Shown in pieces: positions 8,862 through 15,753 of a stretch of DNA of 19,880 bases (position 1 is the first letter of the stretch; every line of letters begins with the position of its first letter). The stretch lies in the NCBI GenBank assembly GCA_041577935.1, contig JBFGIA010000038.1, positions 1-19,880 on the forward strand. Reading direction: 5' to 3'. Position numbers and translations under genes: made by a program. Source of the stretch: CAMYLR01 sp041577935 (GTDB lineage: Bacteria; Gemmatimonadota; Gemmatimonadetes; JACCXV01; JAHWKZ01). The notes below the pieces were generated by a model. The model saw only the letters and a list, made by a program, of their open reading frames with translations. It searched no databases and was not told the origin of the DNA.

Positions 8862-10333
8862 GCCGCACCGTCTCGAGCTGCCAAGGCGCGTTGAACCACG
8901 TCACGATCGCGAAACGGAATCTGCTGGTTGCCAATCAGAATGTGCTCCTCATCGCCTTTGCCGAGCACACATACGACGTCGCCCGGCTCAGCCTCGTCAA
9001 TCGCATATTCGATCGCTGCCGCGCGGTCATCGATCCGCTCCCACCGGGCCGGGGTGTCATCAAATCCGACGATGGCGTCAGCAACGATTTGATCGATCGG
9101 CTCGCGGCGCGGGTTATCGGTGGTGAGAATCGCGACCTCTGCCAACGTTCCCGCGACGCGAGCCATCTCTGGTCGCTTGGTGCGATCGCGCTCGCCCCCA
9201 CAGCCGAAGACGCACAAGATCCGTCGCGCTCGGGTACCACGCACCGCCAGCAGGACCCGTTCAATCGCCTCGGGTGTGTGGGCGTAGTCGACGACTGCTG
9301 TGATATCAACGCCGCGGTACACCTCGTATCGACCGGGTACGTGGTCAACTCCGGCCAGCGCTCGACCCACGGCCTTCGGCTCAGCCCCGAGCCCCACGCC
9401 CAACGCCGTCGCCGCCAGCGCGTTGGCGGCGTTGAAGCGACCAGCCATCGACAGACGGGTCGTGAAGCGGCCGCGCGGAGTACGCACATCCATTGTCGTA
9501 CCGTCGCGTTCGACGTCCATCCGCTCGGCGTACACCTCGGCCTCGGGGTTGCTTTCGCTAAAGCGCCACGTCTCGTCGGGCCCCGCGGCTCGAAACCGAT
9601 CACCCCAGACGTCGTCTGCGTTCACCACCCCAAAGCCGTGCTGCTCTCGAAGCAAACGAAAAAAATCGAGCTTCGCCTCGCCGTACGCTTCCATGGTAGG
9701 GTGAAAATCGAGGTGATCAGGGCTCAAGTTCGTAAACCCGCCAGCCGTGAAATGAATCCCGCCAATGCGCTCGAGCGCGATCGCGTGGCTCGAGACCTCC
9801 ATCACGACCGAGCTCACCCCTTCCCGTTCCAAGTCCGCAAAAAGGCGCGCCAATTCAGGCGCCTCGGGCGTCGTAAACCCGGTCTTGAAAACCCGTTCGC
9901 CACGCCGGGCACCGAGCGTTCCCAGCGTCGCCACCTCATCGCCACCCAGAACCGCCGCTGTCATAAACGTCGTCGTCGTCTTGCCATTGGTTCCGGTGAT
10001 CCCAATCACCCGCATGCGAGTCGTGGGATCACCGGCGACTGCATGCGCCACCGGTCCGATCGCGCGGCGAACGTCATCGACGACGATTACCGGCATCGGC
10101 CACGCACCCTCGTGATCGACCAACCCAGCAACGGCGCCGGCTTCGACCGCCGCGGGGACAAAGCGATGGCCATCGGCCTCAAAACCGGTGATCGCCGCGA
10201 ACAAATCCCCGGGTCGCACACGACGGCTGTCATGCGACACCCCGGTGACACGGGGGTCATCGTCGCCAACGACCCTTCCGTCGACCCGCTCAGCCAGCGC
10301 GGAGAGACGTGGCGCCTCGACGGCCACCGTCAC
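8858..10333 (-). CDS. murE: UDP-MurNAc-L-alanyl-D-glutamate--2,6-diaminopimelate ligase MurE
   Basis: Cytoplasmic Mur ligase that adds the third stem residue. The 491-residue protein shows VSHDSRRVRPGDLFAAITG (32-50), the P-loop GTNGKTTTT (114-122), TNLSPDHLDFH (201-211) and the lysine in AYGEAKLDFF (Lys221) that is carbamylated in the family. DNPR at 406-409 is the signature of enzymes that take meso-diaminopimelate rather than lysine, so the cell wall is of DAP type. Near the C-terminus GKGDEEH (459-465) replaces the usual GKGHE. The GTG start shares one base with the ftsI TAG stop (TAGTG), so coupling is likely. Confidence 0.96.
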   Translation of the reverse strand: MTVAVEAPRLSALAERVDGRVVGDDDPRVTGVSHDSRRVRPGDLFAAITGFEADGHRFVPAAVEAGAVAGLVDHEGAWPMPVIVVDDVRRAIGPVAHAVAGDPTTRMRVIGITGTNGKTTTTFMTAAVLGGDEVATLGTLGARRGERVFKTGFTTPEAPELARLFADLEREGVSSVVMEVSSHAIALERIGGIHFTAGGFTNLSPDHLDFHPTMEAYGEAKLDFFRLLREQHGFGVVNADDVWGDRFRAAGPDETWRFSESNPEAEVYAERMDVERDGTTMDVRTPRGRFTTRLSMAGRFNAANALAATALGVGLGAEPKAVGRALAGVDHVPGRYEVYRGVDITAVVDYAHTPEAIERVLLAVRGTRARRILCVFGCGGERDRTKRPEMARVAGTLAEVAILTTDNPRREPIDQIVADAIVGFDDTPARWERIDDRAAAIEYAIDEAEPGDVVCVLGKGDEEHILIGNQQIPFRDRDVVQRALAARDGAA

Positions 10334-12354
10334 TATCGATCCCGAACCAATACGACGCCGCCGCGGGTCAGCACCTCCCCAGGCTCGGGATCCTGGCCAA
10401 CGATCGTCCCCGTTCCATCAAACGCGAGCTCGATCCCGAGACGCGATGCGCGGCGGATGGCCTCACGCAGACCCAGTCCAGTGAAATCCGGCACCTTGAC
10501 GTACGTGCGCGGATCGACGCCGTCCGGTAACTCCATCGGCTCCGACAGAGCGGGTGTGTCGGGCTCTGCCGCAGGCAACTCGCCAAACCCATCGGACACA
10601 CGCTGCACAACCTGCTGAGGGGACCGAAACCGCTCAACCAGCGCGGGCGATCGATCCACCGCGCGAGTCAATAGGGTGTTCTCGACGATCTCGTGGAACA
10701 CCGGTGCCGCCACCAACCCTCCATAGAACTTGCCCACCGGTTCATCGATGCGGACGAAGACTGCGTATCGCGCATCGTCAGCGGGGAAGAACCCCGCAAA
10801 CGACGAGGTGTGCCGCTTGTGGTCATACCCCCCTTTGCCGACCTTCCGCGCGGTACCGGTCTTCCCCGCCACCGGGAGCATGTCGATCTGTGCGCTCCTG
10901 GCAGTGCCAGACTCGACCACGCGAACGAGTGCCTGGGTCACCAAACGCGCCGTTTCAGGCCTCATGACGCGACGGACGGGCTGCGGACGACCCTCGAACT
11001 CGACACCACCCTCGGTGTCGACGATCCGCCTCACCAAGTAGGGTCTCAGCAGCTCGCCACCGTTGGCCACCGCACTGTAGGCCATCGCCATCTGGACCGA
11101 GGTTACCATGACCTCATACCCCATAGTCACCGATCCGGCTGTCAGCGCAGACCATTCATCCGGGCGTTTGAGTAGGCCGCGAGGCTCGCCCGGAAAATCG
11201 AGACCAGCAGGCAATCCGAACCCGAATTTGCGGGCATACTCGTAGAGCCGATTGTCACCGAGGCGGTCAGCGAGCTTGATCGAGCAGATGTTCGACGAAG
11301 CCTCGATGACCTGCTCGACGGTCAGATAGTCATACGGGTGGACATCGTGAATCGTGCGCCCCCTATGTCGCCACGTGCCGTGCTCACAGAACAGCGAATC
11401 GCTGGGTGCCGCCAACGATTCTTCGTACAAACCGGTGAGTGGGACGATCTTGAATGTCGACCCCGGTTCGAACTGATCGACCACAGCTACGTTTCTCCCC
11501 CGCTGGTCACTTTTTCTGGGTCCGCCGCGAGTCGCCATCGCCAGCACCTCGCCGGTTCGTGGGTCGACGACCACCACGCTTCCGGCTTTGGCGCGAGTCT
11601 TATTCATGGCTGTCTCGAGAGCGGCCTCGACGATCTCCTGCACCCCCAGATCAATCGTCAGGTGCAAGTCTCGACCGTGGACTGGAGCCTGGACTGGAAA
11701 CGTGAAGTTCGGGTACTCATGGCCCAAGGCGTCTCGCTGGTGGATGGCGTAACCGGGAGTTCCACGAAGAACCTCATCGTAATACAACTCTATGCCGTCA
11801 AGACCTTTGTTTTCGGTGTTAACCTTGCCAAGCAGGTCGCCTGCCAGCCGATCGTAGGGATAACGGCGCACGCGATACGACTCCACACCCACGCCATCGA
11901 GATTCGCGGCTTCGAGTTGGTGCACGATCTCGGGGGACATCCCACGCGTAAGACGTACGTACCATCCGCCTTCCTCCAGACGGCGGTTGACCTCGCGGGC
12001 GCCGACCCCCAAGATCGAGGTCAGCGTCTCAACAAACTGTTCTGCCTCGTCGGGATCCACGTGGCGTGGGACGAGGTAGACCCCATACTCCTCTTCATTG
12101 ACCGTGAGAGGCACCCCGTTACGATCGTAGATCGTGCCCCGCTCGGGCGGGATGACGATCCGCTTCTTCTGCTGTTTTTGGGCTGTTGTCCGGTATTCGT
12201 CGTGGCCGCGAACCTGGATCTCGAAGAACGCGACTCCGAGCCGAGCTGAAAACACGAGAAGCAAGACGAAGATGAACCGTTGGCGACGACGTCCGATTCG
12301 AAGGCGATCGGACTCACTCACCTTCTTGGAGCGGATCCCTCGGGAGCGAGCCAC
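10333..12354 (-). CDS. ftsI: Septal peptidoglycan transpeptidase FtsI (class B PBP, one PASTA domain)
   Basis: Bitopic inner-membrane class B penicillin-binding protein that crosslinks septal peptidoglycan made by FtsW. In the 673-residue protein, a basic cytoplasmic tail leads to one membrane segment (about 27-46), then the pedestal domain with RGTIYDRNG (72-80). The transpeptidase domain holds the catalytic STFK (Ser299, Lys302), SSN (353-355) and KTG (498-500). After a Pro/Glu-rich linker (about 590-617) one PASTA domain occupies about 618-671 (VKVPDFTGLGLREAIRRA and following). E. coli FtsI lacks PASTA; sporulation-type SpoVD has one, so a SpoVD-like name is possible, but the dcw position supports FtsI. 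The GTG start shares one base with the ftsL stop. Confidence 0.95.
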   Translation of the reverse strand: MARSRGIRSKKVSESDRLRIGRRRQRFIFVLLLVFSARLGVAFFEIQVRGHDEYRTTAQKQQKKRIVIPPERGTIYDRNGVPLTVNEEEYGVYLVPRHVDPDEAEQFVETLTSILGVGAREVNRRLEEGGWYVRLTRGMSPEIVHQLEAANLDGVGVESYRVRRYPYDRLAGDLLGKVNTENKGLDGIELYYDEVLRGTPGYAIHQRDALGHEYPNFTFPVQAPVHGRDLHLTIDLGVQEIVEAALETAMNKTRAKAGSVVVVDPRTGEVLAMATRGGPRKSDQRGRNVAVVDQFEPGSTFKIVPLTGLYEESLAAPSDSLFCEHGTWRHRGRTIHDVHPYDYLTVEQVIEASSNICSIKLADRLGDNRLYEYARKFGFGLPAGLDFPGEPRGLLKRPDEWSALTAGSVTMGYEVMVTSVQMAMAYSAVANGGELLRPYLVRRIVDTEGGVEFEGRPQPVRRVMRPETARLVTQALVRVVESGTARSAQIDMLPVAGKTGTARKVGKGGYDHKRHTSSFAGFFPADDARYAVFVRIDEPVGKFYGGLVAAPVFHEIVENTLLTRAVDRSPALVERFRSPQQVVQRVSDGFGELPAAEPDTPALSEPMELPDGVDPRTYVKVPDFTGLGLREAIRRASRLGIELAFDGTGTIVGQDPEPGEVLTRGGVVLVRDR

Positions 12355-12800
12355 TATTGGCTCGTCAGCGCGAGAGCTTCCTCCTGCCAGAGCGCATCAA
12401 GCCAACCACCCACAGTCGCCAGCACTCCACCATCGATCTTGGCTGGCAGCGGCGGTGCGTGCGCGGGGGTACCATCGGGAACCGGCAGCCAAACGATGTC
12501 CATCTCGGTCGGAGTGACCATGCCTAGGCGCCGATCCGCAACGTGTGTTACCCGGTCTCGGGTCGTCAACACTGCGATCGAACGCGCCAGCGCATCGTTC
12601 GCGGTCTCCAGATCTCGCGCCGTGGTCTTCTGCTCTAAAGCGCGATCAGACCATCGAATCGCGACCGACTGGACATAGATCTTGCCCACGACGACTGCAG
12701 CCGTGAGCAACAGGAGCGTCGGCAGATAATGCCACGCAAAACTGGTTCGGCGACGGGTTCGGTGTTCGATCTTGCGATACTCACGAACGTAGACGTTCAC
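12354..12800 (-). CDS. ftsL: Cell division protein FtsL
   Basis: Small bitopic divisome protein that, with FtsB and FtsQ, activates the FtsW-FtsI synthase. The 148-residue product has a basic N-terminal tail (1-22), one membrane segment (about 23-45, LPTLLLLTAAVVVGKIYV), a predicted coiled coil (about 50-80) and the family end motif RRLGMVTPTEMDIVWLP (90-106), matching the common pattern of LGM followed by P and a hydrophobic end. A tail of about 40 residues after this motif is longer than usual and of unknown role. It starts at a GTG 20 bases after rsmH, behind an AGGGAG site spaced only three bases. FtsL sequences diverge quickly, so the call rests on topology, the end motif and gene order. 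Confidence 0.85.
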   Translation of the reverse strand: MNVYVREYRKIEHRTRRRTSFAWHYLPTLLLLTAAVVVGKIYVQSVAIRWSDRALEQKTTARDLETANDALARSIAVLTTRDRVTHVADRRLGMVTPTEMDIVWLPVPDGTPAHAPPLPAKIDGGVLATVGGWLDALWQEEALALTSQ

Positions 12801-12820
12801 CGACTCCCTACTTTCCAGCG

Positions 12821-13771
12821 CTAGGTTTGGTCCGCCACCTGGCGGCGCCGCTCGATGGCGCGCAAACGCGCGCTCCGAGCACGAGGATTGGCGGCGACTT
12901 CGGCCTCGGTCGGACGGATCGGTCGGGGGGTGAGCACGTCCGCCTCAGAAACCTTGTCACACCGGCAAACGGGGAGATCGGGCGGACACTCGCAATCCGC
13001 CGCCAACTCGCGGAAATACCGCTTGACTACACGGTCTTCCAACGAGTGATACGCGATCACCACTAGCCGGGCGTCGGCGTTCAGCCGCCGCTCAATTTGT
13101 TTAAGACCACTCTTTAATGCCGTCAGTTCGTCATTGACGGCGATTCGGATCGCCTGGAAGACCCTGGCGACGCTCTTGAGTTGGTGCGAGCTCGCTGGGA
13201 CCGCCGACTCGACGATGGTTCGCAGCCGATTGGTGGTATCGATCGGTTCGCGTTCGCGCTCACGCACGATCGCTTTGGCGATACGCCGTGCGTGACGCTC
13301 TTCGCCGTAGTCACGGATGATTTGCTCCAGGGCCGATGGTGCGGCGCGCGACAACAATTCCCGAGCAGGTTCCCCTCTGGGCCCCATCCGCATATCCAGC
13401 GGAGCGTCCTGACGGTAGCTGAAGCCGCGCACCACGTCGTCGACTTGCGCCGAGGAAACGCCGAGGTCGAGCAGAGCGCCATCGAAATGCGCTTGCTCGA
13501 ACCTCGACGTCCGGTCGATCTCGGCGAAGTTCGTATTCAATAACTCGACCCGATCACCAAATCGCGCCAACCGCTGGCCTGCGAACTGGATCGCCTGCGG
13601 ATCCCGATCCACTCCCACTAATCGTCCGGCTGGCGCCGATGCCTCGAGAATCGCCTCGGCGTGCCCACCACCACCGAGCGTGGCGTCGAGGTACGTTTTT
13701 CCTGTGGCTGGCCTTAGCATCGCGATCGTCTCCGTCAACAGGACCGGTTCGTGGAACCGCCACTCGGGCAC
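12821..13771 (-). CDS. rsmH: 16S rRNA (cytosine-1402-N4)-methyltransferase RsmH (MraW)
   Basis: SAM-dependent methyltransferase that modifies C1402 of 16S rRNA in the ribosomal P site; it is encoded in most dcw clusters. The 316-residue protein has FHEPVLL at the start, the SAM-binding motif DATLGGGGH (29-37), DLGVSSAQVDD (102-112), FSYRQDAPLDMRM (117-129) and AYHSLEDRVVK (240-250), all standard for the family. A cysteine cluster CECPPDLPVCRC (260-271) near the end is commonly present and may bind a metal. The GTG start lies seven bases after the mraZ stop without a clear ribosome binding site, so translation probably depends on mraZ. Confidence 0.97.
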   Translation of the reverse strand: MPEWRFHEPVLLTETIAMLRPATGKTYLDATLGGGGHAEAILEASAPAGRLVGVDRDPQAIQFAGQRLARFGDRVELLNTNFAEIDRTSRFEQAHFDGALLDLGVSSAQVDDVVRGFSYRQDAPLDMRMGPRGEPARELLSRAAPSALEQIIRDYGEERHARRIAKAIVREREREPIDTTNRLRTIVESAVPASSHQLKSVARVFQAIRIAVNDELTALKSGLKQIERRLNADARLVVIAYHSLEDRVVKRYFRELAADCECPPDLPVCRCDKVSEADVLTPRPIRPTEAEVAANPRARSARLRAIERRRQVADQT

Positions 13772-13778
13772 GGTCGCG

Positions 13779-14240
13779 CTACAGGTACTGGGTCAACCAT
13801 TGATCGAACTCCTCACCAGCTTGGCCAACAAACTCCTCATAACGCTTCGGGTCCCACATCTCGATCACGTCCCCAGCGCCCACAAACGTGACCTCGTCGC
13901 CAATACCTGCCAGCTTGGCGAGAGGGCTCGGGAGTAGAATCCTCCCCTGGGCGTCGACAGTCGTTTCGACGGTATGTCGCATGAGTTGGAGAAAGTGGCG
14001 TCGCTGCTCGGGATCGATCCGGGCTTTCTGGCGGTCGAATCGCGCCAGAACCCGATCCCACTCGACCAACGGGTAGAGGAAGAGACATGACCCCAGCCCA
14101 CGGGTAGCAACAAAAGATTGACCCGCCTCGCCGTTCCTAAAACGTGCTGGAAGGCTGACCCGACCCTTCTCATCGATTGAATGCGTGTACTGACCAAGAA
14201 ACGACGTTTTGACCCCACAACGCTCGTGTTCACAGCCCAC
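13779..14240 (-). CDS. mraZ: Transcriptional regulator MraZ
   Basis: DNA-binding protein with two AbrB-like (SpoVT) half-domains that represses its own dcw promoter in E. coli. The 153-residue product has both DXXXR motifs, DEKGR (23-27) in SIDEKGRVSLPARF and DAQGR (96-100) in TVDAQGRILLPSPL. The GTG at 14240 is the only start codon in frame before the conserved domain, because a stop follows three codons upstream. It puts about 13 extra residues before the FLGQYTHS start seen in relatives. A GGGAG site sits only three bases before it. The start codon and this site overlap the third and fourth TGGG boxes, so MraZ binding would cover its own translation start region as well as the promoter. 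First gene of the dcw operon. Confidence 0.95.
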   Translation of the reverse strand: MGCEHERCGVKTSFLGQYTHSIDEKGRVSLPARFRNGEAGQSFVATRGLGSCLFLYPLVEWDRVLARFDRQKARIDPEQRRHFLQLMRHTVETTVDAQGRILLPSPLAKLAGIGDEVTFVGAGDVIEMWDPKRYEEFVGQAGEEFDQWLTQYL

Positions 14241-14269
14241 TTTCTCCCATTATTTCCCACCTGGCCCCA
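14236..14269 (-). promoter_or_regulatory. Predicted MraZ operator: four TGGG boxes at 10-base period
   Basis: On the minus strand TGGG occurs at 14269-14266, 14259-14256, 14249-14246 and 14239-14236, each separated by exactly six bases, on one face of the helix. E. coli MraZ is known to bind TGGGN repeats with five-base spacers, the same 10-base period. The array begins one base after the -10 element and ends in the mraZ start codon, so it fits autorepression of the whole dcw operon. The match is seen directly; the binding is inferred. Confidence 0.85.
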
Positions 14270-14270
14270 C

Positions 14271-14300
14271 ATTGTAGGGCGAATGCTCCTTCCCTGTCAA
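14271..14300 (-). promoter_or_regulatory. Sigma70-type promoter of the dcw operon
   Basis: On the minus strand a perfect TTGACA -35 box (14300-14295) is followed after 18 bases by TACAAT (14276-14271), one base from the consensus -10. Transcription should start near 14264, giving a leader of about 24 bases to the mraZ GTG. It lies directly after the terminator of the haem block and directly before the TGGG boxes. This is the only strong promoter I found in the window. Confidence 0.85.
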
Positions 14301-14310
14301 GTATGGACAC

Positions 14311-14340
14311 AAAAAACCGCCTTCCCAAGCGGGCAGGCGG
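14311..14340 (-). terminator. Rho-independent terminator of the haem/SPOR block
   Basis: Read on the minus strand, CCGCCT, a G/A mismatch and CCC form a nine-pair stem with GGG and AGGCGG around a GCTT loop (14340-14317), followed at once by six T (14316-14311). It stands 34 bases after the stop of the SPOR-domain gene and ten bases before the -35 box of the dcw promoter, so it separates the two transcription units. Confidence 0.9.
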
Positions 14341-14374
14341 TCATCCTGGCTGGTCCGCAGCGTAGTCGGCGGGG

Positions 14375-15403
14375 TTACTCCACTCTGACCGGCTCGGCGG
14401 GGTAGCCCAACGCGGTCAGCTTCTCCCTGTCCTCGTCCATCCGTTCGGCCTCGGTCGCCGGGCGGAACGGTCCGACGCGGACGCGATAGAAACGGCGGCC
14501 GTCGATCACCGCGTCCTGGATCGTGCTGACGAACCCTTCGGCTTTGAGGCGCTTGGACAAGTCGGTCGCGCGCGCGGCACTCGAAAACGCGCCGACCTGC
14601 AGGTAGACGAGATCGCCGGCATCGGACGGCGGAAGCTCGGCTGGGGGTCGGTCCTCGGACGGCGGCGGTTCGAACGCCGGTTCGGCGGCGGTTGGTTCGG
14701 GCTCGGGTTCGGTCGGCTCCCCAGCTTCGGGCTTGGCTTCGGCGGGTGGCTCGGGTCCGGGTTCAGGCTCATCAGCCTCAGGCTCGGGTTCGTCGGTCGG
14801 TTCCCCAGCCTCGGGCTTGGCCTCGGTAGGCGCTTCGTCAGCTGCCGCGTCTCCGGCTGGATCGGCTTCACCCTCCGCCGGAGTGGCTGGCGCCGCCGAG
14901 GTCACCGGGATGCCGGTCAGGACCGGGACCCCCGAGATCGCCTCCGGCGCCCCATCCGGGGTGGCGGTAACGATGATGCCGAAGGTCTCCAGCGAGGTCG
15001 CGCTCTCAAATGCACCGGTCCCCTCCGGACCCACCGTGACCACACCAGCCAGAGTCGACTCCTTGACGCGCTCCTTGCTGGGAACGATCCATACCGTGTA
15101 GGCGTTGACGTCGCGGTCTTCTTGGTCGAGCTCATCGATCAGCGGTAGCCCCTCGACCTCCACCACCAGGGCCTGTCCCGCGTCGCCCTCGGTTACCTTG
15201 ACCACCCCCGCGCCGCTGGGCGCGTGCTGGGTAGGCTGAAGCGCGAACTCCCAATCGTGCGTTGACACGACTTCCTCTTCGGCCGCCGGCGCGGCATCCG
15301 CGGCCACCTCGGGCTCACCATTCTCCACTGCGTCGTCCTGAGCGATGACCGGCATCGTCAAAGCGAAGGTGGCAAACACTCCGACAAAAACTGTTCTAAG
15401 CAC
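14375..15403 (-). CDS. Exported protein with RskA-like domain, acidic linker and SPOR domain
   Basis: The 342-residue product starts at a GTG preceded by AGAGGAG, eight bases away. A signal peptide ends near residue 21 (PVIA before QDD) without a lipobox. Residues about 59-164 resemble the C-terminal domain of RskA-type anti-sigma factors: a VEGLP stretch, then YTVWIVP, LAGVVTVGPEGTG and GIIVTATPDG. A Pro/Glu-rich linker (about 169-262) holds two copies of EAKPEAGEPT 28 residues apart. Residues about 265-341 form a SPOR domain (YLQVGAFSSAARATDLSKRLKAEGF, then FYRVRVGPF), which in known proteins binds peptidoglycan stripped of stem peptides at septa. An envelope role in division is inferred from the SPOR domain and the dcw neighbourhood. 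No enzyme domain is visible. The frame is open upstream to 15601, but that part is the coding region of the preceding gene. Confidence 0.85.
   Translation of the reverse strand: MLRTVFVGVFATFALTMPVIAQDDAVENGEPEVAADAAPAAEEEVVSTHDWEFALQPTQHAPSGAGVVKVTEGDAGQALVVEVEGLPLIDELDQEDRDVNAYTVWIVPSKERVKESTLAGVVTVGPEGTGAFESATSLETFGIIVTATPDGAPEAISGVPVLTGIPVTSAAPATPAEGEADPAGDAAADEAPTEAKPEAGEPTDEPEPEADEPEPGPEPPAEAKPEAGEPTEPEPEPTAAEPAFEPPPSEDRPPAELPPSDAGDLVYLQVGAFSSAARATDLSKRLKAEGFVSTIQDAVIDGRRFYRVRVGPFRPATEAERMDEDREKLTALGYPAEPVRVE
14713..14826 (-). repeat. Imperfect direct repeat in the linker of the SPOR protein gene
   Basis: Two 30-base copies at 14713-14742 and 14797-14826 differ at only a few positions and are offset by 84 bases, which is 28 codons. 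Both encode EAKPEAGEPT. The following linker residues are also Pro/Glu rich but diverge, so this looks like an older in-frame duplication of a 28-residue linker unit. Confidence 0.75.
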
Positions 15404-15695
15404 CGTCTGTTCTCCTCTGTGGGTATTGACTATCGGCTGATGTTTCGGGCGATTCAGCGGTCGGCCTACGAGAACCGGTACCCGCCCTGGAAGCCGAGGT
15501 TCCTGGCAGGACCTCGTACTCGGCCTCGATCTCGCGGCGTTCCACTTCACGCGCCAGACGGCGCGATTCACGGCGCCACTTGAAGGCACCCCAGATGCCA
15601 ACTGCAGCCAGCTTGGCAGCGATCGCCCACGGCCCGCCGCGGAGGAGCCATCGCGCGAACCACCTGCCGAAGATCAGTCTACCGAAGACGCTCAC
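15396..15695 (-). CDS. Small membrane protein of unknown function
   Basis: I do not recognise this 99-residue protein. It starts at a GTG, 58 bases after the hemH stop, with an AGGG stretch seven bases before it. An amphipathic Trp/Arg-rich start (residues 1-20) leads into a hydrophobic stretch (about 21-38, GGPWAIAAKLAAVGIWGA), then a highly charged segment likely to be helical (39-60, Arg/Glu rich) and a Ser/Thr/Pro-rich tail. The probable layout is a single membrane anchor with a cytoplasmic charged helix, but the sequence does not settle the topology. It overlaps the SPOR-protein gene by eight bases, so the two are probably co-expressed. Open length, tight packing and codon use like its neighbours support a real gene. 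Confidence 0.7.
   Translation of the reverse strand: MSVFGRLIFGRWFARWLLRGGPWAIAAKLAAVGIWGAFKWRRESRRLAREVERREIEAEYEVLPGTSASRAGTGSRRPTAESPETSADSQYPQRRTDGA
15412..15418 (-). promoter_or_regulatory. Ribosome binding site fixing the start of the SPOR protein
   Basis: AGAGGAG on the minus strand lies eight bases before the GTG at 15403, which begins a clear signal peptide. It decides between this start and the longer open frame. It sits inside the end of the preceding small gene. Confidence 0.8.
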
Positions 15696-15753
15696 TCTTC
15701 ACCCTTTCGTTGCGATCAAGCTACGCTCTGCCGAGCGCTCCCCCAACTCACCT

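Noticed and set aside
2080..9730. Similar sequences recurring near 2085, 5795 and 9710 (TCGAGGTGATC on the plus strand)
   Set aside because: They encode the shared DHLD motif of the paralogous ligases MurC, MurD and MurE, so they reflect homology and not a repeat element.
8891..10618. Long plus-strand open frame of 575 codons opposite murE and the end of ftsI
   Set aside because: It is antisense to well-supported genes, has no recognisable domain, and is the open-frame shadow expected in GC-rich DNA.
11338..12249. Plus-strand open frame of 303 codons opposite ftsI
   Set aside because: Antisense to the FtsI pedestal and transpeptidase coding region; nothing recognisable in the translation.
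14214..14217. A fifth TGGG near the MraZ boxes
   Set aside because: It is 22 bases from the nearest box, out of the 10-base register, and lies inside the mraZ coding region.
15404..15601. N-terminal extension of the SPOR protein to 15601
   Set aside because: It would place 66 Arg-rich residues before a clear signal peptide and overlap the small membrane-protein gene; the GTG at 15403 has a strong ribosome binding site.
15724..15737. Small hairpin (CGCTC / GAGCG) after hemH as a possible terminator
   Set aside because: Only a five-pair stem with no T run after it on either strand; the downstream small gene is more likely cotranscribed.
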